DNA from: Marinomonas communis
GTDB taxonomy: Bacteria; Pseudomonadota; Gammaproteobacteria; Pseudomonadales; Marinomonadaceae
Reading direction: 5' to 3'
Length of the DNA stretch: 64,000 nucleotides
Assembly (NCBI RefSeq): GCF_004363305.1
Contig: NZ_SNZA01000003.1
Coordinates: forward strand, 248,001 to 312,000
In this document: piece after piece, positions 1-8,064 of the stretch
Numbering within the stretch: the stretch's first letter is position 1
Layout of the letters: each line of letters starts with the position of its first letter
Translations under genes and position numbers: made by a program
The notes under the pieces: model-generated
The model's input: the letters and a program-made list of their open reading frames with translations, nothing else
The model's database searches: none
Told to the model about the DNA's origin: nothing

Positions 1-490
1 GGAAAAGCTTAATCAGTTGCCAGAACGAAACCGCTATATGAAAGGGCTCTTTAGTTGGCCTGGTTATCACCAAGTGACGCTAACATTTGAAAGAGATGCA
101 CGCTTTTGCGGTGAAACAAAGTGGAATTTCTTCAAACTGTTAGGCCTAGCAATGGATGGCTTAACCTCCTTCTCCATTCGTCCACTTCGCTTGGCTACCT
201 GTGCTGGTGCACTCACGGCAACCATGGCATTTATTTATGGCGCTTGGATTGTGTTTAAGACACTGGCTTATGGCGATCCCGTTTCAGGGTATCCATCAAT
301 GATGGTGGCAATGTTGGCGTTGGCAGGTGTTCAGTTGTTGGCTGTCGGGCTGCTAGGCGAGTACATCGGTCGTATCTTTATAGAAGTGAAGCAGCGCCCC
401 GTGTATTTAGTAGAGTCTATGACGGAGCAAGCACCATCACTTAAGCAAACAAAAGGAAGCGCATCTTGGGCAGTGGAGAGTGCATCATGA
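1..490 (+). CDS. Polyprenyl-phosphate glycosyltransferase (GT2, GtrB/ArnC-like), C-terminal part
   Basis: This is the 3' end of a gene entering from the left edge; the frame is open from base 2, so the true start lies outside the window. The visible ~160 residues match the C-terminal part of GT2 enzymes that load a sugar onto undecaprenyl phosphate (GtrB, ArnC, DPMS-like). They comprise a conserved R-Y-M-K-G-L-F-S-W segment near the catalytic domain's end, then two hydrophobic helices, the second ending in LGEYIGRIFIEVKQRP, which is typical of the family. Its stop overlaps the ATG of the next gene, an ArnT-like transferase (ATGA). The pair probably forms a lipid-linked sugar donor and user module for envelope glycan modification. 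Sugar and acceptor are unknown. Confidence 0.85.
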   Translation, partial: EKLNQLPERNRYMKGLFSWPGYHQVTLTFERDARFCGETKWNFFKLLGLAMDGLTSFSIRPLRLATCAGALTATMAFIYGAWIVFKTLAYGDPVSGYPSMMVAMLALAGVQLLAVGLLGEYIGRIFIEVKQRPVYLVESMTEQAPSLKQTKGSASWAVESAS

Positions 491-1935
491 AAATGACTTT
501 CCGTGAAAGCCATCTTTGGATGATTTTGGTGTTTGCCTTGCTACTGCGCTTAGTGTCGTTGACGACCTACCCACTGATGGACACCACCGAAGCTCGCTAT
601 GGTGAAATGGCTCGTCTTATGGTCGAGACAGGTAACTGGCTAACGCCACAGTTTGATTACGGCATACCTTTTTGGGGTAAACCGCCGCTGTTTACTTGGA
701 TGAGTGCCTTAGGCATAGAAACGTTTGGTTTAAGTGAATTTGCAGTGCGTGCTCCCCACTGGCTGGCGGGCGTCTTAACCATTTTGCTGATGGCATGGAT
801 GACGAAGCGTGTAGGGTTTAATCCTCTGATTACCGCGGTTGTGTTGGCGACGTGCGGTATTTTCTCGATTTCAGCCGGTGCAGTGATGACCGACATGGCT
901 CTGACATTATCTTTGACAATGGCCATGATGGGCTTTTATTTCGCCTGGTTGGGAGGTGAAAAACAGCGTTTATGGGGGTATCTAGGCTTCTTTGGTTTGG
1001 CTTGCGGTTTACTGGCTAAGGGGCCATTAGTGTTAGTGCTAATGGGGCTCGCGGTAGGGCCATGGCTATGGTTACAGCATGGCTTTATTGGTGCATTCAA
1101 AGTGTTGTGGCAGCGCTTTCCTTTGATCAGTGGTATGGGATTAATGCTGGCCGTTGCGTTGCCATGGTACTTACTGGCAGAGCAAGCAACACCAGGCTTT
1201 TTAGACTATTTCCTCGTTGGTGAGCATTTTAAGCGCTTTGTTGTGAGTGGTTGGCAAGGTGACTTGTACGGCTCAGCACACGATGAGCCTCGCGGTATGA
1301 TCTGGTGGTTTTGGTTACAAGCGGCATTTCCATGGTCGTTTGTTTTGCCCATCTTAGTGTTATTGCGCCGCTTAAAGCTGGCTCAATGGATCAAGCATGA
1401 GAATGGTCTATTTAGCTTTTTACTCTTGTGGCTGGTCTCGCCTATGTTGTTGTTCACCATGGCAGGCAACATATTACCTGCCTATGTTTTGCCTGGTATT
1501 CCTGCGCTAGGGGTGCTGATTGCTATGCTATTTGAGAAGCGTGATATCAATTGGTTGTCTGGCGTATCAATGGTGTTGCCACTACTGCTGATGATTATGA
1601 TGCTGGTGTTGAATATGGGCAAAGCGGACAGCCGCAGTGATCGAGTGATCTTTTCGAAAATAAAAGACGATGCGCCTGCTTTTTACATTAATAGTCGTCC
1701 TTTCTCTGGTCAGTTTTACAGCCACGGCCAAGCTAAGGTGATAGAAAGCCCTGATACGATCAACGATTTGCCGCACTTTCATTTGATCGGTCAAACCAGT
1801 GAAGTAAAAACATTTATTCAGCAGCAGAAGCTTAATTGTAGTGCAGACTTTAAAGCGCCATCAGGTAGGCAGCTTTTTGATTGCCAAGAAAGCAATCAAG
1901 AAAAGACGCCGAATCTTGCTTTGATATTTCCCTAA
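487..1935 (+). CDS. ArnT-like GT-C glycosyltransferase, integral membrane
   Basis: This is a 482-residue polytopic membrane protein of the ArnT/PMT (GT39/GT83) type, which takes a sugar from a polyprenyl-phosphate donor and transfers it on the periplasmic side. Early residues show the family's first periplasmic loop: D-T-T-E-A-R-Y-G-E-M-A-R followed by an N-W-L-T-P motif and a G-K-P-P-L-F-T-W motif, where the acidic D/E are the expected catalytic residues. About ten hydrophobic helices follow. I chose ATG 487 over the upstream TTG 466 because it has GGAGAG just before it and overlaps the preceding gene's stop. The preceding GT2 enzyme is the likely donor-maker. Whether it modifies lipid A, O-antigen or protein cannot be told from the sequence. 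Confidence 0.85.
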   Translation: MKMTFRESHLWMILVFALLLRLVSLTTYPLMDTTEARYGEMARLMVETGNWLTPQFDYGIPFWGKPPLFTWMSALGIETFGLSEFAVRAPHWLAGVLTILLMAWMTKRVGFNPLITAVVLATCGIFSISAGAVMTDMALTLSLTMAMMGFYFAWLGGEKQRLWGYLGFFGLACGLLAKGPLVLVLMGLAVGPWLWLQHGFIGAFKVLWQRFPLISGMGLMLAVALPWYLLAEQATPGFLDYFLVGEHFKRFVVSGWQGDLYGSAHDEPRGMIWWFWLQAAFPWSFVLPILVLLRRLKLAQWIKHENGLFSFLLLWLVSPMLLFTMAGNILPAYVLPGIPALGVLIAMLFEKRDINWLSGVSMVLPLLLMIMMLVLNMGKADSRSDRVIFSKIKDDAPAFYINSRPFSGQFYSHGQAKVIESPDTINDLPHFHLIGQTSEVKTFIQQQKLNCSADFKAPSGRQLFDCQESNQEKTPNLALIFP

Positions 1936-2003
1936 AGGCATAAACCAATCGCACTGACTGGTGTAGAATGAGTCCACCATTTAGAAATTTCGGTGTCGTG
2001 TCT

Positions 2004-4052
2004 ATGAGCCAGTCAGTCCCCTCCATTGCCCAACGTATGCGTAGCCTAAATGAGCGACAGCTCGAAGCGGTGAAGCAAATCGATGGGCCATTACTTGTAT
2101 TAGCAGGTGCTGGATCCGGCAAAACCAGTGTAATCACGACCAAGATCGCTTACTTGATCCAGACCTGTGGCTTTAAGGCCAACAACATTGTTGCGGTAAC
2201 CTTTACCAATAAAGCGGCACGTGAAATGAAAGAGCGTGTGGTGGGGATGTTAACGAAGGAAGAAAGTCGCGGTCTTAGCATCTCAACTTTCCATACTTTG
2301 GGGCTGAATATTCTTCGCAAGGAATACCGCAAAGCAGGGCTGAAGGAAGGCTTCACGTTATTCGATTCGCAAGATGGATTAGCACTGGTAAAAGAGATCT
2401 TAGACAAAGAGTTCAATGGGCAAATGGACGCTGCGGGTTTTTGTCAGCACACTATTTCTAACTGGAAAAATGACCTGATTCCACCGCAGGAAGCCATCAC
2501 GCAAGCGGATACCGAAGAGCTGCAGCTAGCGGCACAGGTTTACGGGCAGTATCAACGTTACATTCGTGCGTACAATGCAGTGGATTTTGACGATCTGATT
2601 CTATTGCCGGTGAGCTTACTGATCTCAGATCAACTGTTGCGAGAAAAGTGGCAGCGCAAAGTGCGTTATTTGTTGGTGGACGAGTGTCAGGATACCAATG
2701 CCAGTCAGTATGAACTGATCCGTATTTTAGCGGGGGATCGTCGCTGCTTTACCTTAGTAGGGGACGATGACCAATCGATCTATGCTTGGCGTGGTGCACG
2801 CCCTGAAAACCTCGAACGCTTGTCGGTTGATTACCCTAATCTTAAGTTGGTAAAGCTTGAGCAGAATTACCGTTCAACACGCACGATTCTTAAAGCCGCG
2901 AACACTTTGATTGCTAACAACCCCCACGTTTATGATAAATCTTTGTGGTCAGACCTTGGTATTGGTGACCCCATTCGTGTCATGGTTACCCGTAATGAGG
3001 ATGCCGAAGCAGAACGGGTTGCGGCGGAGATTCAAAGTCGTCATTTGCGCCACAACATTCCATATCAAGACTTTGCCATCTTGTATCGCGGTAATCATCA
3101 GGCGCGATTGTTGGAAATTAAGCTACAGGCTTACCGTATCCCTTATAAAATGAACGGTGGCTCGTCGTTCTTCTCGCGCGCTGAAATCAAAGATCTGATG
3201 GGGTATCTACGACTGTTGGTGAACCCTGATGACGACAATGCGTTCCTACGAGTGATTAACTTGCCGCGCCGTGAAATTGGTCCTGCAACCCTCGAAAAAG
3301 TCGGTAATCTTGCTAACCATTTGCATGTGAGCTTATTCGCCGCTGCTGGTGATAAAGCGCTAGATGAAACGGTCACAGGTAAGCCATTAGTGCGCCTGCG
3401 TGAGTTCGAGTCATGGATTCAAAACTTACGTCAGCGCTTGCAAAAAGGCTCGCCAATTCCTGTTATTGAGCAAATGATTCATGACATGGATTACTTTGGT
3501 TGGCTTCAAGAGCAGGCTAGCTCGCCAAAAGCGGCGGAACGCCGCATAGAAAACGTTCGCTTCTTGATTGAGTCGATTCAACGCATGATGGAAAGTGCTT
3601 GGGAAGACGACGCTGATGCGGGCCTCGACCATGCGATTTCTAAGCTATTATTGATCGACATGTTAGAACGGCAAGAGGAAGAAGAGGACGAGGATAAGGT
3701 CCAGTTACTGACACTGCATGCCTCCAAAGGTCTGGAGTATCCCCATGTCTTTCTGATTGGCTGTGAAGAAGAGTTGCTGCCGCACCGAAACAGCATTGAA
3801 AACGATGACATTGAAGAAGAGCGACGACTCGCCTATGTGGGCATTACCCGTGCGAAACGCACACTTTGCATCACGATGGCGGCGAAAAGACGCCAGTTTG
3901 GTGAAGAAATTGATTGCTTGCCGAGTCGCTTTTTAGATGAGTTACCAGAGGAAGACTTGGTTTGGGAAGGGCGTGGCGATGAAAGTGAAGCGCAAAAGAA
4001 AGAGCAAGGTAAAGCCTCTTTGTCCGCCCTTAAAGCCATGCTGAATTCCTAA
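2004..4052 (+). CDS. rep: ATP-dependent DNA helicase Rep
   Basis: Superfamily 1A 3'-5' helicase that assists replication forks past protein roadblocks. Motifs in order: Q-motif region LNERQLEAV, Walker A GAGSGKTS, VTFTNKAAREM (Ia), VDECQD (II), QSIYAWRGA (III), EQNYRST (IV), LLTLHASKGLEYPHV (V) and EEERRLAYVGITRAK (VI). The sequence follows E. coli Rep more closely than UvrD, including the early CGFKANNIVAVTF segment. Start choice is uncertain: ATG 1968 adds 12 residues, and ATG 2037 gives 671 residues, close to E. coli Rep (673). A TAGAAT box at 1964-1969 could be a -10 element; if so, ATG 1968 cannot be used. The gene has its own transcript and ends at a strong bidirectional terminator. Confidence 0.95.
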   Translation: MSQSVPSIAQRMRSLNERQLEAVKQIDGPLLVLAGAGSGKTSVITTKIAYLIQTCGFKANNIVAVTFTNKAAREMKERVVGMLTKEESRGLSISTFHTLGLNILRKEYRKAGLKEGFTLFDSQDGLALVKEILDKEFNGQMDAAGFCQHTISNWKNDLIPPQEAITQADTEELQLAAQVYGQYQRYIRAYNAVDFDDLILLPVSLLISDQLLREKWQRKVRYLLVDECQDTNASQYELIRILAGDRRCFTLVGDDDQSIYAWRGARPENLERLSVDYPNLKLVKLEQNYRSTRTILKAANTLIANNPHVYDKSLWSDLGIGDPIRVMVTRNEDAEAERVAAEIQSRHLRHNIPYQDFAILYRGNHQARLLEIKLQAYRIPYKMNGGSSFFSRAEIKDLMGYLRLLVNPDDDNAFLRVINLPRREIGPATLEKVGNLANHLHVSLFAAAGDKALDETVTGKPLVRLREFESWIQNLRQRLQKGSPIPVIEQMIHDMDYFGWLQEQASSPKAAERRIENVRFLIESIQRMMESAWEDDADAGLDHAISKLLLIDMLERQEEEEDEDKVQLLTLHASKGLEYPHVFLIGCEEELLPHRNSIENDDIEEERRLAYVGITRAKRTLCITMAAKRRQFGEEIDCLPSRFLDELPEEDLVWEGRGDESEAQKKEQGKASLSALKAMLNS

Positions 4053-4084
4053 TGACTTGAAGGCGCTGTGAATAACATTCGCTT

Positions 4085-4122
4085 AAACCAAAGAAGGAGG
4101 CAAGTGCCTCCTTCTTTGGTTT
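4085..4122. terminator. Bidirectional intrinsic terminator between rep and cytochrome c5
   Basis: A perfect inverted repeat with 18-base arms (4085-4102 and 4105-4122) and a 2-base centre, so a short loop would open at the tip. It is flanked by T-runs in both directions and sits between two convergent genes, so it can serve both. Confidence 0.9.
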
Positions 4123-4154
4123 TGATCTGCGTTAGACGCTAGAGTAGGTGGGGA

Positions 4155-4604
4155 TTACTGACTGTTTTCTGTCATGTATTCAATCGCACCTTGGATCTCT
4201 TCGTCGCTACATGTTGTACATGTACCGCGCGGAGGCATCGCATTGAGACCGTTGATGGCATTGCTCATCAATGAGTCGAAGCCTTTTGCTACACGTGGTG
4301 CCCATGCACCCGCGTCGCCAAGCTTCGGAGCACCGGCCACGCCGATAGAGTGACAAGCAGTACAGAATTGCTTGTAAATCGCTTCGCCTGATCGAGGGCC
4401 ATCACTGGAAGCAACGGCTGCAGCAGACGCGACTTCACATTCTTCACCTACGATACAAACCTTGCCTACAGGGGCAATGCGTGCAGTGATTTCTTCAGGG
4501 CTTTGGCCAATAGCGCTGACGGTTGAACTCATCATGGCTGTAAAGCCAACCACTCCAATAAGAGTAATAAGCTTGCGACGGAAAAGGTTGATCAGCGAAC
4601 TCAC
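4155..4604 (-). CDS. Cytochrome c5 family protein
   Basis: Small periplasmic or membrane-anchored c-type cytochrome of 149 residues for respiratory electron transfer. It has an N-terminal hydrophobic segment (residues ~11-31), a CTACH haem-binding site at 81-85, a distal Met ligand at M123 (NAMPPRG) and the paired cysteines C129/C132 that make the short disulphide typical of c5. Two extra cysteines (C50, C56) precede the haem domain; their role is unclear. The start is a GTG preceded by GAGGA at good spacing. It is a single-gene unit, convergent with rep. Confidence 0.9.
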   Translation of the reverse strand: MSSLINLFRRKLITLIGVVGFTAMMSSTVSAIGQSPEEITARIAPVGKVCIVGEECEVASAAAVASSDGPRSGEAIYKQFCTACHSIGVAGAPKLGDAGAWAPRVAKGFDSLMSNAINGLNAMPPRGTCTTCSDEEIQGAIEYMTENSQ

Positions 4605-4759
4605 TATGTTTTTCCTCGATCCAAATTAGGCTGTTTAACAATTAAGTGGTCGGAGTATAACGAGACGCTTATAGGGTCGAAACCAACTTTGCACGAAATT
4701 TGGACAAACACCGCTCTAGGTCAAAGAAACACGACATTGCTTTTGGCTAAACGACCCCA

Positions 4760-4783
4760 GAACTACGTATTTATACGTAGTTC
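4760..4783. promoter_or_regulatory. 24-bp palindrome upstream of dctP, candidate response-regulator operator
   Basis: Two 11-base arms (GAACTACGTAT / ATACGTAGTTC) around TT form a perfect inverted repeat in the 305-base gap 4605-4909, 127 bases before dctP. A further half-site-like AACTACGGGG lies at 4796-4805. It has no T-run, so it looks like a protein-binding site, not a terminator. The NarL/LuxR-type regulator encoded downstream of the TRAP genes is the natural candidate ligand, but this is inference. The rest of the gap holds no convincing gene; I could not fix a -35/-10 pair. Confidence 0.55.
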
Positions 4784-4909
4784 TATGTGGGTAAAACTAC
4801 GGGGTGTTTTCGGTAATCTTACGAATAGAGTCATTGACTGTTTTTCCGCCATTATGAGGGCAGTGCTTCGGCATGTGCCATAAAAATAACCATAGGCAGG
4901 ATAAAAATA

Positions 4910-6001
4910 ATGACATTGCAAAAACTATCTAAGCTCGTTGCTGTTGCAACGTTAACTGTTTCTACATTCGCTGCTTCTTATTCTGTAGCCGCAGATGGCA
5001 AAGTGTACCGTCTTAAAATGGCGGAGACTTGGAACGCGAACTTCCCTATCTTTGGCGATGCGCCACGTGAAATGGCAAGACTGGCAGAAGAAATGTCAGA
5101 CGGTCGCCTAAAAATCACCATCGACTCTGCAAACAAGCACAAAGCGCCTTTCGGTGTATTTGATATGGTGCGCTCAGGTCAATACGACCTAGGACACTCT
5201 GCGTCTTACTACTGGAAAGGCAAAGTGCCGAATACGTTGTACTTCACAACGATGCCATTTGGTATGACAACACCGGAGCAATACGGTTGGTTCTACTACG
5301 GCGGTGGTCAAGCACTATCAGACAAAGTGTACAGCCAATTTGGTCTACGTTCTTTCCCTGGTGGTAACACGGGTAACCAAATGGGCGGTTGGTTCCAGAA
5401 AGAAATCAACTCAGTAGAGGACCTACAAGGTCTGAAGATGCGTATCCCTGGCTTTGCCGGTGAGGTCATGGCAAAACTGGGTGCTAGCCCAACCAATATT
5501 CCTTCTGGTGAATTATTCACGGCTCTTGAGCGTCGCACGATTGATGCATTGGAGTGGGTGGGACCATCACTAGACCTACGTATGGGCTTCCACAAAATTG
5601 CACCTTACTACTACACAGGCTGGCATGAGCCTGCAACAGAGTTACAATTCCTTGTTAATGAGCGTTCTTTCAAGCGTTTACCAGCTGATCTACAAACGAT
5701 CTTGAAGAGTGCTATGAAACTATCGGCTTACGATATGTACATTCAGTCTTACCACGAAAGTGCTGAAAACTGGGCAACGATGAAGAAAGAGTTCCCAAAT
5801 ATCGAAGTTAAAACGTTCCCTGAAGACGTGATGAAAGCAATGTACAAAGCCAACGAAGAATTGCTAGCGGAAAAAGCAGCGGCTGATCCATTGGCGAAAG
5901 AGATTTTGGATTCTCAAGCTGAGTACATGGCCAAAGCACGTGTTTGGACCAATATCTCGGATCGTGCTTACCTAGACAGCTTAGATAATTTAGCTGACTA
6001 A
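4910..6001 (+). CDS. dctP: TRAP transporter solute-binding protein (DctP family)
   Basis: Periplasmic substrate-binding subunit of a sodium-driven TRAP importer, 363 residues, with an N-terminal signal peptide ending near residue 28 (SYSVAAD). Family features are the conserved G-L-K-M-R-I-P segment with the carboxylate-binding Arg, and E-L-F-T-A-L-E-R-R-T-I-D-A-L-E-W-V-G. The WVGP...GFHKIAPYYY...GWHEP region resembles the TakP branch that binds 2-oxo acids or other monocarboxylates, which is a family-level guess at the ligand. AGGCAGGA precedes the ATG. A terminator directly after the gene would raise its expression relative to dctQM. It is first in the dctPQM operon. Confidence 0.9.
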   Translation: MTLQKLSKLVAVATLTVSTFAASYSVAADGKVYRLKMAETWNANFPIFGDAPREMARLAEEMSDGRLKITIDSANKHKAPFGVFDMVRSGQYDLGHSASYYWKGKVPNTLYFTTMPFGMTTPEQYGWFYYGGGQALSDKVYSQFGLRSFPGGNTGNQMGGWFQKEINSVEDLQGLKMRIPGFAGEVMAKLGASPTNIPSGELFTALERRTIDALEWVGPSLDLRMGFHKIAPYYYTGWHEPATELQFLVNERSFKRLPADLQTILKSAMKLSAYDMYIQSYHESAENWATMKKEFPNIEVKTFPEDVMKAMYKANEELLAEKAAADPLAKEILDSQAEYMAKARVWTNISDRAYLDSLDNLAD

Positions 6002-6007
6002 CCCCTT

Positions 6008-6041
6008 AAAAGGCAGGACGACTTCATGTCCTGCCTTTTTT
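6008..6041 (+). terminator. Intercistronic terminator/attenuator after dctP
   Basis: Perfect 12-base arms (6008-6019, 6028-6039), an 8-base loop and a T-run. Lying between the binding protein and the membrane subunits, it should let only part of the transcription continue into dctQM. Confidence 0.85.
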
Positions 6042-6071
6042 GATGAATTTGTTTTCCCTGGGGCTCTCCTT

Positions 6072-6611
6072 ATGTTTCTGGTTTCTCTTGAAAAGGCGCT
6101 TGGACGTTACTCCCTTTGGCTGGGTAAATTGTCTGCCTTGCTGCTGATTTTGTTGCTCTGCAACGTGTTCTATAACGTCTTGATGCGTTACGCCTTTAAT
6201 ACTGTCTCAATTGGTATGCAAGAGCTTGAGTGGCACTTGTATTCGGCCATTTTCCTACTGGGCATTCCGTTCGGTCTACAAACCGGTGGTCATGTTCGTG
6301 TGGATTTGATCTATGAGCGCTTGAGCGTGCGCGGTAAAGCATGGATTGATTTGGTCGGTTGTATTCTTTTTCTGATTCCTTTCACGTTACTTGTGGGCTG
6401 GTTCGGCGTGGACTTCGCAAAGGAAGCGTATGCGTTAGGTGAAACCAGTGGTGACCCAGGCGGTTTACCAGCTCGTTGGATCATTAAGTCGGCGATTCCG
6501 GTCGCGTTCTTCTCTATGGCGATTGGTGGTTTAGGCATGATCCTACGCTCGATCAATGCCATCCGAGGCGTTTCTAACGAGGGGTTCGATCACGAACCTA
6601 TTCAACACTAG
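6072..6611 (+). CDS. dctQ: TRAP transporter small permease (DctQ family)
   Basis: Small membrane subunit of the TRAP importer, 179 residues, with four predicted transmembrane helices (about 17-36, 52-70, 93-115, 134-155). The family hallmark is the M-Q-E-L-E-W-H-L-Y stretch in the second helix region, with the G-G-H-V-R-V-D loop and P-A-R-W near the fourth helix. It pairs with DctM to carry the ligand delivered by DctP. The C-terminus runs into a short hydrophilic tail. The dctM start follows 19 bases after its stop. Confidence 0.9.
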   Translation: MFLVSLEKALGRYSLWLGKLSALLLILLLCNVFYNVLMRYAFNTVSIGMQELEWHLYSAIFLLGIPFGLQTGGHVRVDLIYERLSVRGKAWIDLVGCILFLIPFTLLVGWFGVDFAKEAYALGETSGDPGGLPARWIIKSAIPVAFFSMAIGGLGMILRSINAIRGVSNEGFDHEPIQH

Positions 6612-6630
6612 CCGCTCAACAGGTGTTTAT

Positions 6631-7920
6631 ATGATTGGTATTATTATGTTTTTCGTGGCGCTGGTGATGCTGTTATTTGGCTTCCCAGTGGCATTTACCT
6701 TTGGCGGGGTGGCGCTGATTTTCGGTGTGTTTGCTGAAGGTTGGGATATGTTTGCTTTCATGCCGTTCCGTATCCAAAGCTATATGGAAAATACGGTGAT
6801 GATGGCTGTGCCTTTGTTTATCTTCATGGGCATTGTGTTACAGAAAACTCGATTGGCAGAACAGCTACTTGAGGCCATGGGTAAGCTATTTGGCAGTGTC
6901 CGTGGTGGTCTGGCTATCTCCACCATTTTGGTCGGCTCATTGCTTGCGGCTTCTACTGGTGTCGTTGGTGCAAGTGTGGTGGCAATGGGATTGATCTCTT
7001 TGCCGGTTATGATGAAATATCATTACAGTAAGTCTTTGGCCTGCGGCACTATTTGTGCGTCAGGTACGTTGGGGCAAATCATTCCGCCATCCATTATCTT
7101 GATCATCTTGGGTGATGTACTAGGGATTCCAGTTGGTGACTTGTTCCAAGCGGCGCTTGGTCCGGGGGTTGTATTAATCGGGTGTTACATTTTATACATT
7201 GTGGTGATTACATGGCTTAAACCTGAATTGGCGCCTGCGATCCCATACGATGAGTCTCTTGGTACACGCTCGGAGCAGATTCGTGATGCGCTAAAAGCAA
7301 TCATTCCTCCTTTGGCGCTTGTCTTGATTGTATTGGGTTCGATATTTTCCGGCATTGCTACCCCAACAGAGTCGTCAGCATTAGGCGGTGTAGGAGCTGT
7401 GATTCTGTCTCTGATTTACCGACAGTTTAGTTGGAAAATGCTGTTTGATAGCGCATTAGAGACCGTTAAAGTCACGGCCATGGTGTTTGCTATCCTGATG
7501 GGGGCGACGGCATTCTCTATGGCGTTCAGCTACACCGGTGGTGATTACATTGTTGAAGAAGTGTTGTTGAACCTACCAGGTGAAAAATGGGGCTTCATTA
7601 TCTTGGCAATGGTCGCTATTTTGATCTTGGGCTTCTTTATCGATTTCGTTGAGATTGCTTTCATTATCGTACCGATCTTAGCGCCTGTTGCAGAAGCATT
7701 AGGGATCAACATGGTGTGGTTTGCTATTTTGATCGCGATGAACTTACAGACGTCATTCTTAACACCGCCATTTGGGTTCAGTCTCTTCTATTTAAAAGGG
7801 GTCGCACCTAGGTCGGTGAAAACGTTCGATATCTATCGTGGTGTGATACCGTTCATCTTAATTCAGATAGCCGTGTTAGTGAGTATATTAGTATTGCCAG
7901 GCTTATATGGCATGGACTAA
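6631..7920 (+). CDS. dctM: TRAP transporter large permease (DctM family)
   Basis: Large translocation subunit of the TRAP importer, 429 residues and about 12 hydrophobic segments, the usual DctM length. Conserved segments are V-P-L-F-I-F-M-G near residue 50, ASTGVVGASVVAMG, the G-T-I-C-A-S-G-T-L-G-Q-I-I-P-P-S motif and the mirrored TPTESSA and QTSFLTPPFGFSLFYLKG motifs. I chose ATG 6631 (MIGIIMFF) because it has AGGTG at proper spacing; an upstream in-frame codon at 6556 lies inside dctQ and adds a non-family extension. Confidence 0.92.
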   Translation: MIGIIMFFVALVMLLFGFPVAFTFGGVALIFGVFAEGWDMFAFMPFRIQSYMENTVMMAVPLFIFMGIVLQKTRLAEQLLEAMGKLFGSVRGGLAISTILVGSLLAASTGVVGASVVAMGLISLPVMMKYHYSKSLACGTICASGTLGQIIPPSIILIILGDVLGIPVGDLFQAALGPGVVLIGCYILYIVVITWLKPELAPAIPYDESLGTRSEQIRDALKAIIPPLALVLIVLGSIFSGIATPTESSALGGVGAVILSLIYRQFSWKMLFDSALETVKVTAMVFAILMGATAFSMAFSYTGGDYIVEEVLLNLPGEKWGFIILAMVAILILGFFIDFVEIAFIIVPILAPVAEALGINMVWFAILIAMNLQTSFLTPPFGFSLFYLKGVAPRSVKTFDIYRGVIPFILIQIAVLVSILVLPGLYGMD

Positions 7921-7963
7921 TGGCTAATAGCTTTCTATCAAAGAAGGCGATACATTTACAAAA

Positions 7964-7984
7964 AAGGGAGGCTTGGCCTCCCTT
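7964..7984 (+). terminator. Hairpin downstream of dctM
   Basis: 9-base perfect arms (7964-7972, 7976-7984) with a 3-base loop; only a weak T-rich tail follows. It may be a partial terminator or an mRNA-stabilising end before the sensor kinase gene, which starts 80 bases later. Confidence 0.55.
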
Positions 7985-8064
7985 CAATCTTTCTAGCCAA
8001 GGCGCATGTTAGTGTGCCTGAAAGACATATAACGATCAGGAAACAACAATAACTAGGTCCTGCT

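Noticed and set aside
1968-2003. Upstream ATG as the start of Rep
   Set aside because: It overlaps a possible -10 box and adds residues not present in Rep proteins.
4689-4883. 64-codon open frame between cytochrome c5 and dctP
   Set aside because: It covers the regulatory palindrome, has no ribosome site or family resemblance, and its composition is not protein-like.
6556-6630. N-terminal extension of DctM
   Set aside because: It lies inside dctQ, is hydrophilic and unlike DctM; ATG 6631 has a ribosome site.
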